From positions 41,690,271 through 41,754,270 of the forward strand of contig CM064874.1 of the NCBI GenBank assembly GCA_032719365.1: 64,000 bases of DNA, read 5' to 3'. Source of the DNA: Prinsepia uniflora (lineage: Eukaryota > Streptophyta > Magnoliopsida > Rosales > Rosaceae). Below are positions 11,748-23,055 of this stretch, piece by piece. The notes below the pieces were generated by a model that searched no databases, had not been told where the DNA came from, and saw only the letters and a list, made by a program, of their open reading frames with translations. The number at the start of each line of letters is the position of its first letter. Position 1 is the first letter of the stretch. Both the position numbers and the translations under genes were made by a program.

Positions 11748-14247
11748 GGTCCTGCTCGCGTCTTACAAGTAAGCCCGATGTTCCAAAAACACCCTCAGTA
11801 CTTGCCAAACAAGGGGTAACCATATTGATTCCCACTCATGCCTCTGTCTCACGATCAACCCCGATCTCCATGTCACAGTTTGGAAGGTCATTAAAACATT
11901 AAAAGTGTGAGTGGACAAAAATAACATTATTTGAAAATACATTTTAAAACGAACTCTATTACCATCCAGTTATAAAACATGCATGTATAGAGTAAAACAT
12001 AAATAACTGGCTCTTGAGCCAAATTACATGAAATTCATCTTGACCAAACCATCAACATCAAACTAATCACAATGACCAACCAGATTTCAAATCATATCAC
12101 ATCACAAACCATGGAATCCGCAATCATAACACATATCAAATCTCGTGGCCCACATTTCCTGAAATCCATTTCATCAAAATCAGAAAACGAGACATGAACA
12201 TCCACATCCATAACCAATCCATGTCAATCATTGAATCCCTGAGCGTCAGCCGTCTAGGAAACACCCCAAAGATCGGCTGCCTGAGAACAACTACTATGGC
12301 CATAGTAACAACAATAACCCTGAGCATCAGCCATCTGGGAACACCTCTAACTTCGGCTGCCTAGGACACAAATACCCAGAGAATCAGTCGTCTGAGAACA
12401 TCTCGAGCTTCAGTCGTCAGGGAAACCCTCTAGCTTTGTCCGTCAAGGAACTCATCACAATCACAATGAAAACCGTCCAAGGATTACACCACAAGCCTTT
12501 CTAAACAACCTTTGACTTAAAACCAAGTCAAAATCATTTCCACTAGGGTCTCAAGATCAAAATAACATTTTCACGCAAATCCGTAAGTATATGTCCATAA
12601 ATCATTAAATAATCAATAAAATCATACTTGACTCACATTCCAAGTCAAAATACCATTTTCAAACCCGGGTCTACGTCCAAAACATCGTTTTCACCGTTCA
12701 TCATAAATCGTGTCCAGAAACTGATTGTTCAATCCACAAAATCATCAAATAATTATATCAAATCATCAATCCAATAACTGAAACTCAAATCATGCAATAA
12801 ATCATGAAAATCATTTACTATGCATGCATAACGATTTATAAAATAAACGTCCACTCACACACCGTCCATGCAGTTTGAATCTGATCCATAAACTCCTTCG
12901 TATATTCCAGGAATCACCAATCCTGTTGAACACCATTACTAAGGGTCACTAACATTCCAAGTAACCTCACATTACTATCCCTTAATTTTTCGGGATAAAA
13001 TACGCACGTGTCATGCTCCTATCTGACAAGTCAACCTAAATACCAAAAACACCATTAGCACTGCTAGACAAGGGATCGCCATACTGATTCCCATACATGT
13101 CTCTGCCTCTCGATCAGCCTCGTTCTCCGTGCCACGGCCTGGAGGGTCATCAAAACATTAAAAGTGTAAGTGGAAAAAAATAACATCATTTTAAAACACA
13201 TTTCAAAACGAACTCTTTTACCCTCTAGTTATAAAACATGCATGCATAGAGTAAAACATAAATAACCGGCTCTTGAGCCAAATCACTTGAAAATCACCTT
13301 GACCTAACCATCAATATCAAACCAATCACAATGAACAACTGGATTTCAAATCATATCACATCACAAACCGTGGAATCCACAATCATAACACATATCAAAG
13401 CTTGTGGCCCACATTTCCCGAAATCCATTTCAATAAATCACAATACTAGACATGAAAATCAACATCCATAACCAATCCAAGTCAATCATTGACTCCCCCG
13501 AGCGTTAGTCGTCTGGGAAACACCTCAAGCATCGGTTGCTTGGGAATAACTACTATGGCCATAGTAACAACAATAACCCCGAGTATCAGTTGTCTCGGAA
13601 CACCCTAGCTTCGGCTTCTTGGGAACAATCACATTGCCTAGAGCTTCGGTTGTCTGGGAAACTCCCTAGGTTCGACTGTCTGGTAACTCATCAAAATCAC
13701 AATGAAAACTGTCTATGCATTACACCCCAAGCCTTTCAAAACAATCTTTTACTTAAAACCAAGTCAAAACCATTTCCAACACGGCCTCAAGACCAAAATA
13801 TCATTTTCACTCAAATCCATAAGAATATGTCCAAAATTCATTAAATAATCAATAAAATCATCCTTGACTCACATTCCAAGTCAAGATACTAGTTTCAAAC
13901 CCAAGCCTTCACCCCAAATGATCGTTTTCACGATTCATCATAAATCGAGTCCAGAAACTGATTATTCAATCCACAAAATCATCAAATCATTATATCAAAT
14001 CATCAATTCAATAATTGCAACTCAAATCATGCAATAAATCATGGAAAGCATTTCCTACGCATGCATAATGATTTATAAAATAAACGTCTACTCGCACACC
14101 GTCCATGCGGTCCGAATCCGAGTCGTACGCTCCTTCGTATATTCCAGGAATCACCAATCCTGTCAAAAACCATTACTAAGGGTCACTAACATTCCAAGTA
14201 ACCTCACATTACAATCCACTAATTTTTTGGGATAAAATACGCACGTT
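11748..14247 (-). repeat. Old 1.26-kb tandem duplication inside the decayed LTR
   Basis: About 11748-13008 and 13009-14247 are collinear at an offset near 1,259 bp (for example CGGCTCTTGAGCC-like blocks near 12009 and 13267). They differ by frequent substitutions and small indels. The duplicated block spans the LTR end region and overlaps, but is not identical to, the segment duplicated at 8386-11022. Confidence 0.8.
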
Positions 14248-14901
14248 AAAACATAACACTTCAAACACCCAAAACTATATCGAAACGGTGTCTGATCAAG
14301 TTGAAATCTATACCAAAATGTTCGTTACATAGAGTCTATTAAATTTCATGTTGACTGTACCTCAAAAATCCCATCCACGAGCCTCCACGTGCCGCCGCAA
14401 AACGGGTCCATTCAATTCTGCACCCATTCCTACATTTTAGTCATCCAATTGCATCAAAATAACCCCAATTAAGGATCCATGATCTCAATTTCATGAATTC
14501 TTACCTCAAACTAGTCCAATTTCAATTCGATATTTCGAAGGAGTCGTAGCCTCTATTCTGAGCACAAACCTCATCAATTCCCTTCAATTCTTGAATGGTT
14601 CTATTCAATTGAGTTCTTGAAAACTTTTTCTGAACTTATTTTCAACTATTAATCTCCAAAACTAGATTTTGAATTCTCAATTCATCTTTTTCCTAAGTTT
14701 GGGTTTTTGGGTTTTTCAGTTGGTTCTTCTCTCGTTTCTTCTTAGTTTTTCTCTCGTAATTCCCTCACAATTTCTCTGTTTTCTGGGTTTCCTCAGGTAG
14801 CTGACATGGTGATCAAACTGGTGTGGTTTTTAGTTTGGTTGTTCAAGTATTCTGTTTTCGAATTTCCTCTTCGATCAAATTCAAACAAAACACTAAATCA
14901 C

Positions 14902-14902
<1 letters not shown>

Positions 14903-14932
<30 letters not shown>
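14903..14932. repeat. (AC)15 microsatellite
   Basis: An uninterrupted AC dinucleotide run within the decayed LTR. Confidence 0.97.
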
Positions 14933-14934
<2 letters not shown>

Positions 14935-15083
14935 CACGTGTTGCTAGAAATCCATTTCTCATGGTGACAGATGTCACCAATCAGTAAGGACATGCTGAGT
15001 CACCCACTTAACAGGAGCAAAAGACCATTTTTCCCCTACAAGCTAAATTACCAAAATACCCCTAGCTTTTTTAGAAAGTAAAG

Positions 15084-15626
15084 AACAATAGCATACAGAG
15101 TCCAAAACTAGAAAACCTAAACCCCAATTTAAACCCTATTTAAAAAAAATCATATTCTTGTCTCATATTTCTTACTGCTCTAGTAACCCAATCATGTTGC
15201 CAAAAATCTCGCGCACTAAAGCAAGATTCTCTTTGCAATGTGCCCCACAGATTTATTGGAGAGAGATGTCAAATGTTTTGACCCCCTTTCACCCCTTGTC
15301 CCTCTGCTCTATTTAAAACCTCGGTTCTTTTTTAAATAGAAGAGATTCGTCCGAGAGAAAAAGCTGCACCTTCAGAATAGGCTGGGTGGGGGATGATGGA
15401 TAAAGGGTAATTTTGTAATTTAACATAAAATAAATTAAAAAATAGTTTATTAGTAGGACCCACACACACCACATCAACACTTAAGAAAAAACGAAAAAAC
15501 ATGAGGGAGGGTTTAGAATGTAACGTTTTTAAAAATATAGGGAAATAAAATGAAACATTTTAAAGTAAATATTTAATTCTGTTATCTAGTATTAAACCAC
15601 CGGGTAGTAAAGCATAATTTACCCAA
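15084..15626. mobile_element. Probable Mutator-like terminal region
   Basis: Read on the minus strand from about 15626, it starts GGGTAAATTATGCTTTAC. T-rich and A-rich blocks follow, then a stretch with CCCTCCCTCATG and a GATGTGGTGTGTG block. This is the layout of many plant MULE terminal inverted repeats (TTTACC-rich end, then CT-rich interior). I could not find the partner terminus, so it may be a solo or truncated end. An inverted repeat TCTATTTAAAA / TTTTAAATAGA lies at 15308-15340. No coding sequence. Confidence 0.35.
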
Positions 15627-15994
15627 GATATAAACACTAAAAACTGGAATTTTTATTTTATCATTCTCCTTAAACAATCCATGTCTTTTCCTATTATCGA
15701 TGGTCAATGTTTAGTTTTTAAACTTCGTTAGGCATTTTTGGATGAGGAACTTCAAAGTACCTAAGATTTAGTCTAAATTAGTTAAAAAATTTAAAATTCT
15801 AAGAAATTTCAAATGATTAGATGCAAGGCAATAAGATGAGATTTGTATGTAATACTTCATAGTTGTTACTTTGGAAATCCCTTGTTTAGTGGGTTTGCTA
15901 TTCTCTTGTAGTGTATCCGAGTTACTTACCAACACCCTATTCAATTCTTGGGTACATTTAATAGTTATATAGTATAATTTCTATGTAATTTTGA

Positions 15995-16121
15995 AGTTTC
16001 TCCTCCAAACATTTCCCTTAAAAATGAGAAAAAATATAGGAAGAAACAAGAAATAATGAAGGGTAGAAGAAAGGTGGTACGATGTAAATGAAATAATACG
16101 GAAATGTTTGGAGGAGAAACT
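15995..16121. repeat. Perfect 22-bp inverted repeat, 83-bp loop
   Basis: 15995-16016 (core CTCCTCCAAACATTTCC) is the exact reverse complement of 16100-16121. Imperfect pairing extends outward. The flanking 15627-16154 has no other recognisable feature. It could be the ends of a small MITE or part of the neighbouring repeat array. Confidence 0.85.
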
Positions 16122-16154
16122 TTAAAATTAAAAAGTGTACACATAGACACATAT

Positions 16155-17075
16155 TACTGGAACGTTGACGTTCCATTATAATCAAGAAAAACCACATGTC
16201 CTCAAATTATTGGTGTATAGGGTTCCAATTGAGGTGTCATATCCAATTCATAAATATCATTTGTCAATGAAAGCTAATAAGTTTACGTGTTAATCTCAAT
16301 CCAAATTTTACATTTGTCAAAAACTGTGCTGGAACATCGTCGCGCCATTTCTAGTAAAATAAAAAACCACAAGTCCTCAAAATATTGGTGTATAAAAATG
16401 CTATTGAGGTGTCATATTCGATTCATAAATGACATTACGTGTTAGTCTCAATCCAAATTTGACATTTGTCAAAAATGTACTCGAACGTTGACATGCCATT
16501 TCTAATCAAGAAAAACCACATGTCCTCAAAATAATAGCGTATAGGGATGCTATTGAGGTGTCCTATCCAATTCATAAACAACATTTGTCAATAAAGCTAA
16601 TAAGTTTACATGTTAATCTCAATCCAAATTTGACATTTGTCGAAAATTATACACATGGACACATATTACTGGAGCATTGGCGTGCCATTTCGAATCAAGA
16701 AAAGCCGCATGTCTCAAAATATGGATGTTTAGGGATGCTATTAATATTGAGGTGTCATATCCAATTTATAAATGACATTTATCAATGAAAGCTGACAAGT
16801 TTACGTATTAATGCCAATCCAAATTTGACATTTATGAAAAAATGTACACATGGACACATATTACTGGAACATTGATGTGCCATTTCTAATATATAAAAAA
16901 ACGCATGTCTTCAATATATTAAGAATGCTATTGAGGTATCATATCCAATTCATAAACGACATTTGTTAATGAAAGCTAGTAAGTTTACGTGTTAATCCCA
17001 ATCCAAGATTCACATTTGTCAAAAAGTATGCACATGGACACATATTACTGGACCATTGACGTACCATTTCTGATT
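16155..17075 (+). repeat. Tandem array of about 150-195-bp units
   Basis: Five full units and a partial one start at the TACTGGAACRTTGACG-like word near 16155, 16327, 16478, 16667, 16862 and 17046. Each carries blocks such as CATGTCCTCAAA, TTGAGGTGTCATATCC and CAATCCAAATTTGACATT. Units are clearly diverged and vary in length. A single related unit is found at 30232-30310, across the MULE-like element. No ORF is conserved between units. Confidence 0.85.
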
Positions 17076-17630
17076 TAATAACACCGTGCTATTATGTATA
17101 ATGAAAATGTATCAACAAGAATTATCACGCAAATACATTTTCTAAACTCACATGCGTTGTAGTTTCTATTACTTTCCTACTCCTCTTTTTACATTCAAAT
17201 CTTTATTGTCAAGATGTTCGTAAAAGATGAAGTCAACAAATTTTTTTATCGCATTCGACGATTTACCAGATGGTAAGTTATGAGTTCAATGGGTGGTGCA
17301 GTGGAAGCCCTTCAATTCTTACCAATGTTGTTCTTCAAAATTAAAGTCTAGTATATATATTCATCAGTAACTTTTATTTTTTCTTTTTGTAGGGGCCATA
17401 ATAGCCCAATTATTGCCTCTTCTTACTCAACAACTTTCTACACCCAATTATTGACTCTTCATAGAATCATGATTTTAAGATGAGAAACAATACATGAAGA
17501 ATTTGGATGTTTTTTTTTACAATTGAGATCATCGATTCATGGTTTTTTATGCCCCTTTTTTTTTCCTACTTTCCTAACAAGGCTCTGGTGAATGAAGGAT
17601 TGTACGGTGATAATCCAATAAGGACGAATG
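17076..17630. other. No recognisable feature
   Basis: AT-rich sequence between the tandem array and the gene-like remnant. I see no repeat structure, transposon end or conserved ORF. Confidence 0.5.
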
Positions 17631-18002
17631 GAGAATCCGAGTTTCTGCAATGTTGATGACATTGCTGCCTTCCTCAAAAATTGTCCTTTCCTAGAGACAT
17701 TATTCATCGATGTGAGAGTCGGAGGGTGACGCTTTTTTTTTTGTGTGTGTGTGCCTTATATGATTTTAAAAATTGTATGTCTTTTTTGGCAAAAAATGAA
17801 AAGTACAATTAAAATTTCACTTCAAATAATTTGCAGGTAAACCGAGTCAAACAGAAGGAAGCAAATATATATGATTTGGCTGATGAAGCATGACTACCAA
17901 AAGCCTCTTCTTCTATGCATCCATCTGCACGTTATGATATTCCAGAAGGAGTGGGACGGTCACAATGCCATTGCCAAGGATGTGTATATTGCGAGCTATT
18001 AG
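17631..18002 (+). pseudogene. Possible F-box/LRR (FBD-like) gene remnant with an intron
   Basis: From 17631 the plus strand reads a leucine-rich stretch including DDIAAFLKNCPFLETLFIDV, which resembles the LRR/FBD region of plant F-box proteins. It is followed at 17712 by a GTGAG donor. A matching TTTGCAG-type acceptor ends at 17836 (intron 125 nt, GT...AG). The next exon stays open for 18 codons, then stops at 17891. The +1 frame continues with a plausible segment (KPLLLCIHLHVMIFQKEW) to a stop at 18000. No start, F-box domain or promoter is visible. I read it as a frameshifted fragment; the family is a guess from a short motif. Confidence 0.35.
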
Positions 18003-18255
18003 TGATAAAATAAGTCATCCCTGAAAGGGACTGAGGATCTACTAATCTGTGAAACCCCAGCTCCTAAAAACGTTCAGGGTTTAGGGGCACCCTAGCTTAT
18101 ATGTATACATAAATGCCATTTGTACTCATATGTCCTTGATATGTCCAGACCGATACATAAATGCCATTTGTAAATTAAATAATATTGAGTAAATTACACT
18201 TTAGTATTATATGATTTAAACTATAATTTAGAGTTATATATGACATTTCAAATTT

Positions 18256-18431
18256 TGTTGTAAATATATCAAAGTGTGGCTATTTATGTAATGTTATGAA
18301 GGGTAGTTTAGTCATTTGTAAAGAGGGTAAATAGGTAATCTTATGCTTTGTACTAAACCCTAACCCTACTTCTATATAAGTGGGTTTAACTGAATGAAAT
18401 GGGAGATACGATTCTGATCGTGTTTACAACA
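18256..18431 (+). repeat. 5' LTR of the copia element
   Basis: TGTTGTAAATATATC to TTTACAACA, 176 bp. A TATATAAG promoter motif is at 18373-18380. It aligns end to end with 28197-28375. Confidence 0.93.
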
Positions 18432-19124
18432 CGTTATCAGCACGAGCACTGATTAACTGAGAAAATTGCTTCGCCCCAATTCCCAAAAAATTTACCCATT
18501 GTCTAATTTTTGGGATCGTCGTCCATGATCTCTTTCTTGGAGATTGAGACCCACAAACTCATTTGAGAAATAAGGGTTATTATTTTCTAGTTTTCTTATA
18601 CCAAAGATATTTCGTTGAAAACGTTCTCTGTGTAATTTTAATTCACAAAAGGGTTGCGACCAATTACCCACAAAGAGCCAATACCCACTCACGACCTCCC
18701 TTCTCTACTCGATCGCAACCATTTGCTTGCTCAACTCAAGAAGTCGAAATTTGGATGGGTGGGTCACGGCAAATACCCACATGCTTGAGACCATCGGCAA
18801 ATCGGTGATGAAAACGACTGAGGAGGCTTCGAGTGGGCGTCTGACGAGTCCAACTCAGTGAATCGACCCACTGGTTCCTCGAGCCTCTTCACCATCTCCA
18901 GAGTCCGTCGTTCCTTGCGTCCCTTCACCATCTTCAGAGCCTGTCGTCTCCCTGTTGCAGCTGAATCTTATCGTAAAATTTGGTGGCAGATGGACACCCT
19001 CTTCGCCGCACCTAGTCATCAGACCTCGTCACCAGACCTCACCAGAGGGTCTACAACAGCGAAATCAGAGCTGGAAGCCTCGACAGAAGTTCTCAGTAGG
19101 CCATGACCAAACCTCATGGGATTC
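18432..19124 (+). other. Copia leader, no recognisable coding
   Basis: The stretch after the LTR starts with GTTATCAGCACGAGC, the conserved primer-site block of this type of copia element. After it I see no gag homology in any frame. A CT-rich, gene-like stretch at 18840-18960 (repeated CTCTTCACCATC-type words) has no identifiable origin. Confidence 0.5.
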
Positions 19125-19290
19125 CTTCGATCGGTGAATCACGACCGAAGCCTGATGACATTCTTCGGTGAAGCAAGACCGAAGATTTCGAGTCCCTTCG
19201 GTGGATCATGACTGAAAGACTGCGAGTCCCTTCGGTGGACCATGACCGAACTGTTGGGACTTCTTTGGTGGAGAGGGATCAAACTCAACC
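19125..19290 (+). repeat. Degenerate 30-38-bp repeats (CCCTTCGGTGGA type)
   Basis: Five copies of a TTCGGTGGATCATGACCGAA-like unit start near 19125, 19163, 19194, 19229 and 19259. Related sequence (CCTTCGGTGGAGAATGATCG) occurs at 44426-44475 in the second copia relic, so the array belongs to this family's leader. Confidence 0.7.
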
Positions 19291-19324
19291 TGGTTTTCCT
19301 GATCAGGTCTGTATCCTCAATATT

Positions 19325-19975
19325 TGGTATATCAGTATATGGTACATGCATGATGATATACATGATATGAATGAATGAATGATGATGATATTGTGATATG
19401 TGGTGAAATGATGTATGTATGATTATATGCATGATCTGATAAATGCTGATTATGATGATTTATATATGATGGTATGCCATACGATGATGTACATGATACT
19501 ATGAAAATGATATACATGCTATGATGATAATATACATGATGACAATGTGATAACATGATGAACATATGTTGATAATGAATATATGATGATGAATGGATGA
19601 TTCATGATAAGATGGCATGATATGATGTATGGTTATGATACATAGATGTTGTTATCATGCATGTTGATGATATAAGATGATTTGATGATATGCTATGATG
19701 GAATAACATATGAAATGGTGTTATGACATGATGTGTATATGTATATGATCATATATGATAGCTTACTGATATGGTGATATACATTGATATAAATATTGAT
19801 ATATGATGTTATGATAGTATAATGATATGATGTTTGATGTTATGAGCTAATGGTATGTCATGATTATATGCTATGATATGTGACGGTGATGGCATGATCA
19901 TGATTATATCATAATCTTGATGATTATGATGATGATAGATGATCTAGTGATATGATATAGATATAATAAAGGTGA
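19325..19975 (+). repeat. Cryptically simple ATG/GAT-rich tract
   Basis: About 650 bp made almost entirely of ATGATG, GATATG and TATGAT words, with no stable period. The same kind of tract follows the same landmark in the second copia relic (44480-44690). The long minus-strand ORFs here (19139-19432, 19332-19565) are composition artefacts rich in His and Ile. Confidence 0.85.
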
Positions 19976-21369
19976 TGACCATACTATGGTAATGGTGATG
20001 ACACTCAACTGGGCTTGCCAATAGCAGCCTAGCATATAGTCGAACTTTGAGGCTTGAAACCCAAGAACCACAAAGCTCAGAAGGTTTAAAGTCTTAACAT
20101 CAAAACCCACTTGGCTGAGATGAAGGCTTACTAGTAATAGTCCCATCATGGAGCCGAAGGCTCAGTTGACTAATACTACAAGTCCTGATAGCTGCAGTCC
20201 AGAAGGCCCACAACAAGCTCTGCAGGTTTACTAATGAAGAAAGCCCAGATAGCAGCAATTAGGGCCAAATGCAGCAAGCCCAATGGGTTTTTTTGCATGT
20301 TTTATTGCATATTTTGAGTTCATGATAATCATCAATTGCTTTAATTAATTATTTAATTTTTGCACACATGAATTGATTGATGCTTATATGCTTATAGCAT
20401 GAATTGATTTCGTCAAATTTGCAACGTGAGAGCACAAAAGGCTAATCCAATTTTTAAGCCCAAAATATGATCAAGCTTGGGGTCTATTCTAATGGCTGGC
20501 CAAATTCAAAAGACCCAGAAGGTCATACCTAATTGAATTGAATTGTTCCAATTGAATTGCATCTGTCCAGTTGAGCTGAAACATTCGAATCGAACTATCA
20601 CATTCAAAAAAAAAAATTAATGCCCGAAGCATTATGTCAAATTTAATTAATTTTTCTGCTCTAAGCATTTATAAATGAACTGGTAGTTCATATTGACCAC
20701 CGAACCCGTAAATTCACCAAAGATCATAAAACCAGTCGATTTTACATATTTTAAGTTCGATTTATTATATCAAGTCATAGAACTTATAGTTTCATTAGTA
20801 GCTTATAGATGAGCTTACCCAGAGCACTAATTGTGATTATTTAATTATTATGAATACTCTGAAAGAGTAGAACCATCTTCATCATAACATCTTTGCCTGA
20901 AGCAAGAAATGAATGACACATCATCCATTCTCAAGATTTCAAATCCATGTATGAATATAATTTGGAAATTGTGGTTTTTCCGCTCGAATATGTTTTAATT
21001 CAATACAAGCCCTTATTCTCATGCATGTGACCCATTGAATTAAATCTCTAAATATATATGTTTTGTGGGGAAGTTTATTATCTGGCTGACAGTATTATTA
21101 CAAACATTATACTCTGAGAGATATGACAAAAAATTTTGTTGAATGGTACTGAATTACCATCAATTAGATCTTTTATTCTCCAAGTTCCAGAAGAACATTG
21201 TCGAGATTTACAGATATTCGAGCCAACGGTTATCACATTGAAACCACTAATGACAAGAAAGTGGAATACCTTTCCATAACCTCCAATCACTATGGCCAGA
21301 AGCATACATTGGAAAACTAGCCAGAAGCTAGCCAAGAGTTAGCTAGAAGCTAACTAGTGCGAGCAATTT
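19976..21369 (+). other. Copia leader shared with the second relic, non-coding
   Basis: No gag motif (for example a CCHC knuckle) was found. Stretches at 20590-21290 align with 45900-46545 and 49368-49786, such as ACTTATAGTT, AAGAAATGAATGACA and TTTTGTGGGGAAGTTT. That shows they are family sequence. The region also contains words rich in AAGCCCA near 20190-20290, echoed at 45480-45740. Confidence 0.6.
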
Positions 21370-23050
21370 CTCATTATGGCATGACCGGTTGGAACACCCT
21401 GGTCAACGTAATGATATGTCGTATCCTCAATATTGCACGGGCATCCTCTTACTCGTAGGCACATATGCCAAGTTTGCTCGTTAACAAAAATCGAATAGTA
21501 GACCATTATATGCAAAGATAAATAAAGACCACCCTTTTTGTACAAAATATAAGGGGAAATTTGTGGACTTTCCAACCACCATGCGGACCGTTCGAAAAAT
21601 TTCATGGTTCTTATTGAGATACCGACAAAGTGGTCACATACTACCCTTTTTTCCACATGCATACTGTGTTTGCTAAACTCTTAGCCCAAATCATTCAATT
21701 GAGGGCCACACCACTTGGATTCTCTTATATAGTTTATAAGACTCTATTATACCAGAGATTTTACATCAAAATATTCGATGATTATTGCATGTCCACCCAT
21801 AATGGTCACACAAAAATACTAACTAACCTTGGTAATGCGCACCAAGCTTCTCGTTTCTGCGTAAGGGCTATGCAATTCTGTATGCAGTAATCTTGGTCTA
21901 GTTGAGGCCCACTGTCATCCAATGATGTTCTGCGTTACAGCTGATGACTGGGTACGAACCAGATGCTTCGTACTTACACATTTTTGGGTGTGCAGTTACG
22001 TGCCAAATTGTGCCACCATAACGTACACAAATAGGACCTCAACAAAGGAGGGGCATACATGTCGGTTATGAATCCCCTTCAATTATATGCTATTTACAGA
22101 TCTTGACAGGCGATCTCATTACTGCTATATTCGCAGATAGTCATTTTGTTGAGACAGCCTTCCCATCGTTAAGGGGAGATAAGAACTTCAAACGTTCCCG
22201 AAGAACGACGTGAATTGACGTGGAACACCTCCACTATGTCTTATCTTGATCCCCGAACCACACAAAGTAAGAATGATGTGCTGAGAATTCTAGATTTACA
22301 GATTGTAGCTAATAATACCTCCACATTTTTGGGTGTGCAGTTACGTGCCAAATTGTGCCACCAAAACGTACACAAATAGGACCTCAACAAAGGAGGGGCA
22401 TACATGTCGGTTATGAATCCCCTTCAATTATATGCTATTTACAGATCTTGACAGGCGATCTCATTACTGCTATATTCGCAGATAGTCATTTTGTTGAGAC
22501 AGCCTTCCCATCGTTAAGGGGAGATAAGAACTTCAAACGTTCCCGAAGAACGACGTGAATTGACGTGGAACACCTCCACTATGTCTTATCTTGATCCCCG
22601 AACCACACAAAGTAAGAATGATGTGCTGAGAATTCTAGATTTACAGATTGTAGCTAATAATACACCAGACACTTCCTCTAATCTAGCTAAAGTTATGAGA
22701 TCACATATATCTACTGCAAATATGTCTGCAAGGATAGACATTTCAGTAGGACGCGTCGTCTAAGACGGACGAGGTACGACCATGGCAGCTAACCGATCAT
22801 ATGTCCATGCCCGAAAACGAGGTAGACTAATAGGTTTGAAGAATTCTTATCCTTGGAAGAGGATATTTAGCACAATCGAATCCCTTCTAAATATCAACTA
22901 ATTCATCTCATAAGATAATTCCGGATTATGGGTCTATGATAGCGTTGGGGGATGCTCCAACGTCTGAACCCACTCCTGAGAATAAAGAGATCTCGGTAAC
23001 TCATGCATGCTTATGTGAGATATGCAATTAGAATGATATTATCATCAATG
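21370..23050 (+). pseudogene. Broken copia GAG-pre-integrase and integrase
   Basis: From about 21370 the plus strand, across frames, gives LWHDRLEHPG and then HGHPL...CQVC, the HHCC zinc-binding region of a copia integrase. Next come a FMVLIEIPTKWSH-like start of the catalytic core, FAKLLAQIIQLR, and FDDYCMS near 21770. The integrase C-terminal region GPQQRRGIHVGYESPSII follows at 22376-22430. Catalytic acidic residues cannot be assigned because of frameshifts and deletions. A 345-bp piece (21977-22321) is tandemly repeated. From about 22670 to 23050 only traces of the inter-domain region remain. It is continued across the solo LTR by the RT at 26100. Confidence 0.85.
21977..22663 (+). repeat. 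Recent 342-bp tandem duplication within integrase
   Basis: 21977-22318 and 22322-22663 are collinear at a 345-bp offset. I saw a single difference (CCATAACG versus CCAAAACG). The element's LTRs differ at about one base in ten, so this duplication is much younger than the element. Confidence 0.93.
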
Positions 23051-23055
23051 ATTTA

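Larger units (their letters stand above)
11708..15083 (-). repeat. Decayed 5' LTR of the gypsy family, truncated
   Basis: It starts (plus strand) TGACAGGACCCATCCC, the reverse complement of the family's LTR end, next to a Met-type primer site. It runs rightward through recognisable LTR blocks such as TCGAAACGGTGT near 14280 and the CCACGTGCCGCC block near 14390. It fades out near 15083 without the expected GGGTCGTTACA end. It is much more diverged than the other copies and includes an old 1.26-kb tandem duplication and a (CA)n run. Confidence 0.7.

Noticed and set aside
19139..19565. His/Ile-rich minus-strand ORFs
   Set aside because: They arise from the ATG/GAT-rich tract read backwards.
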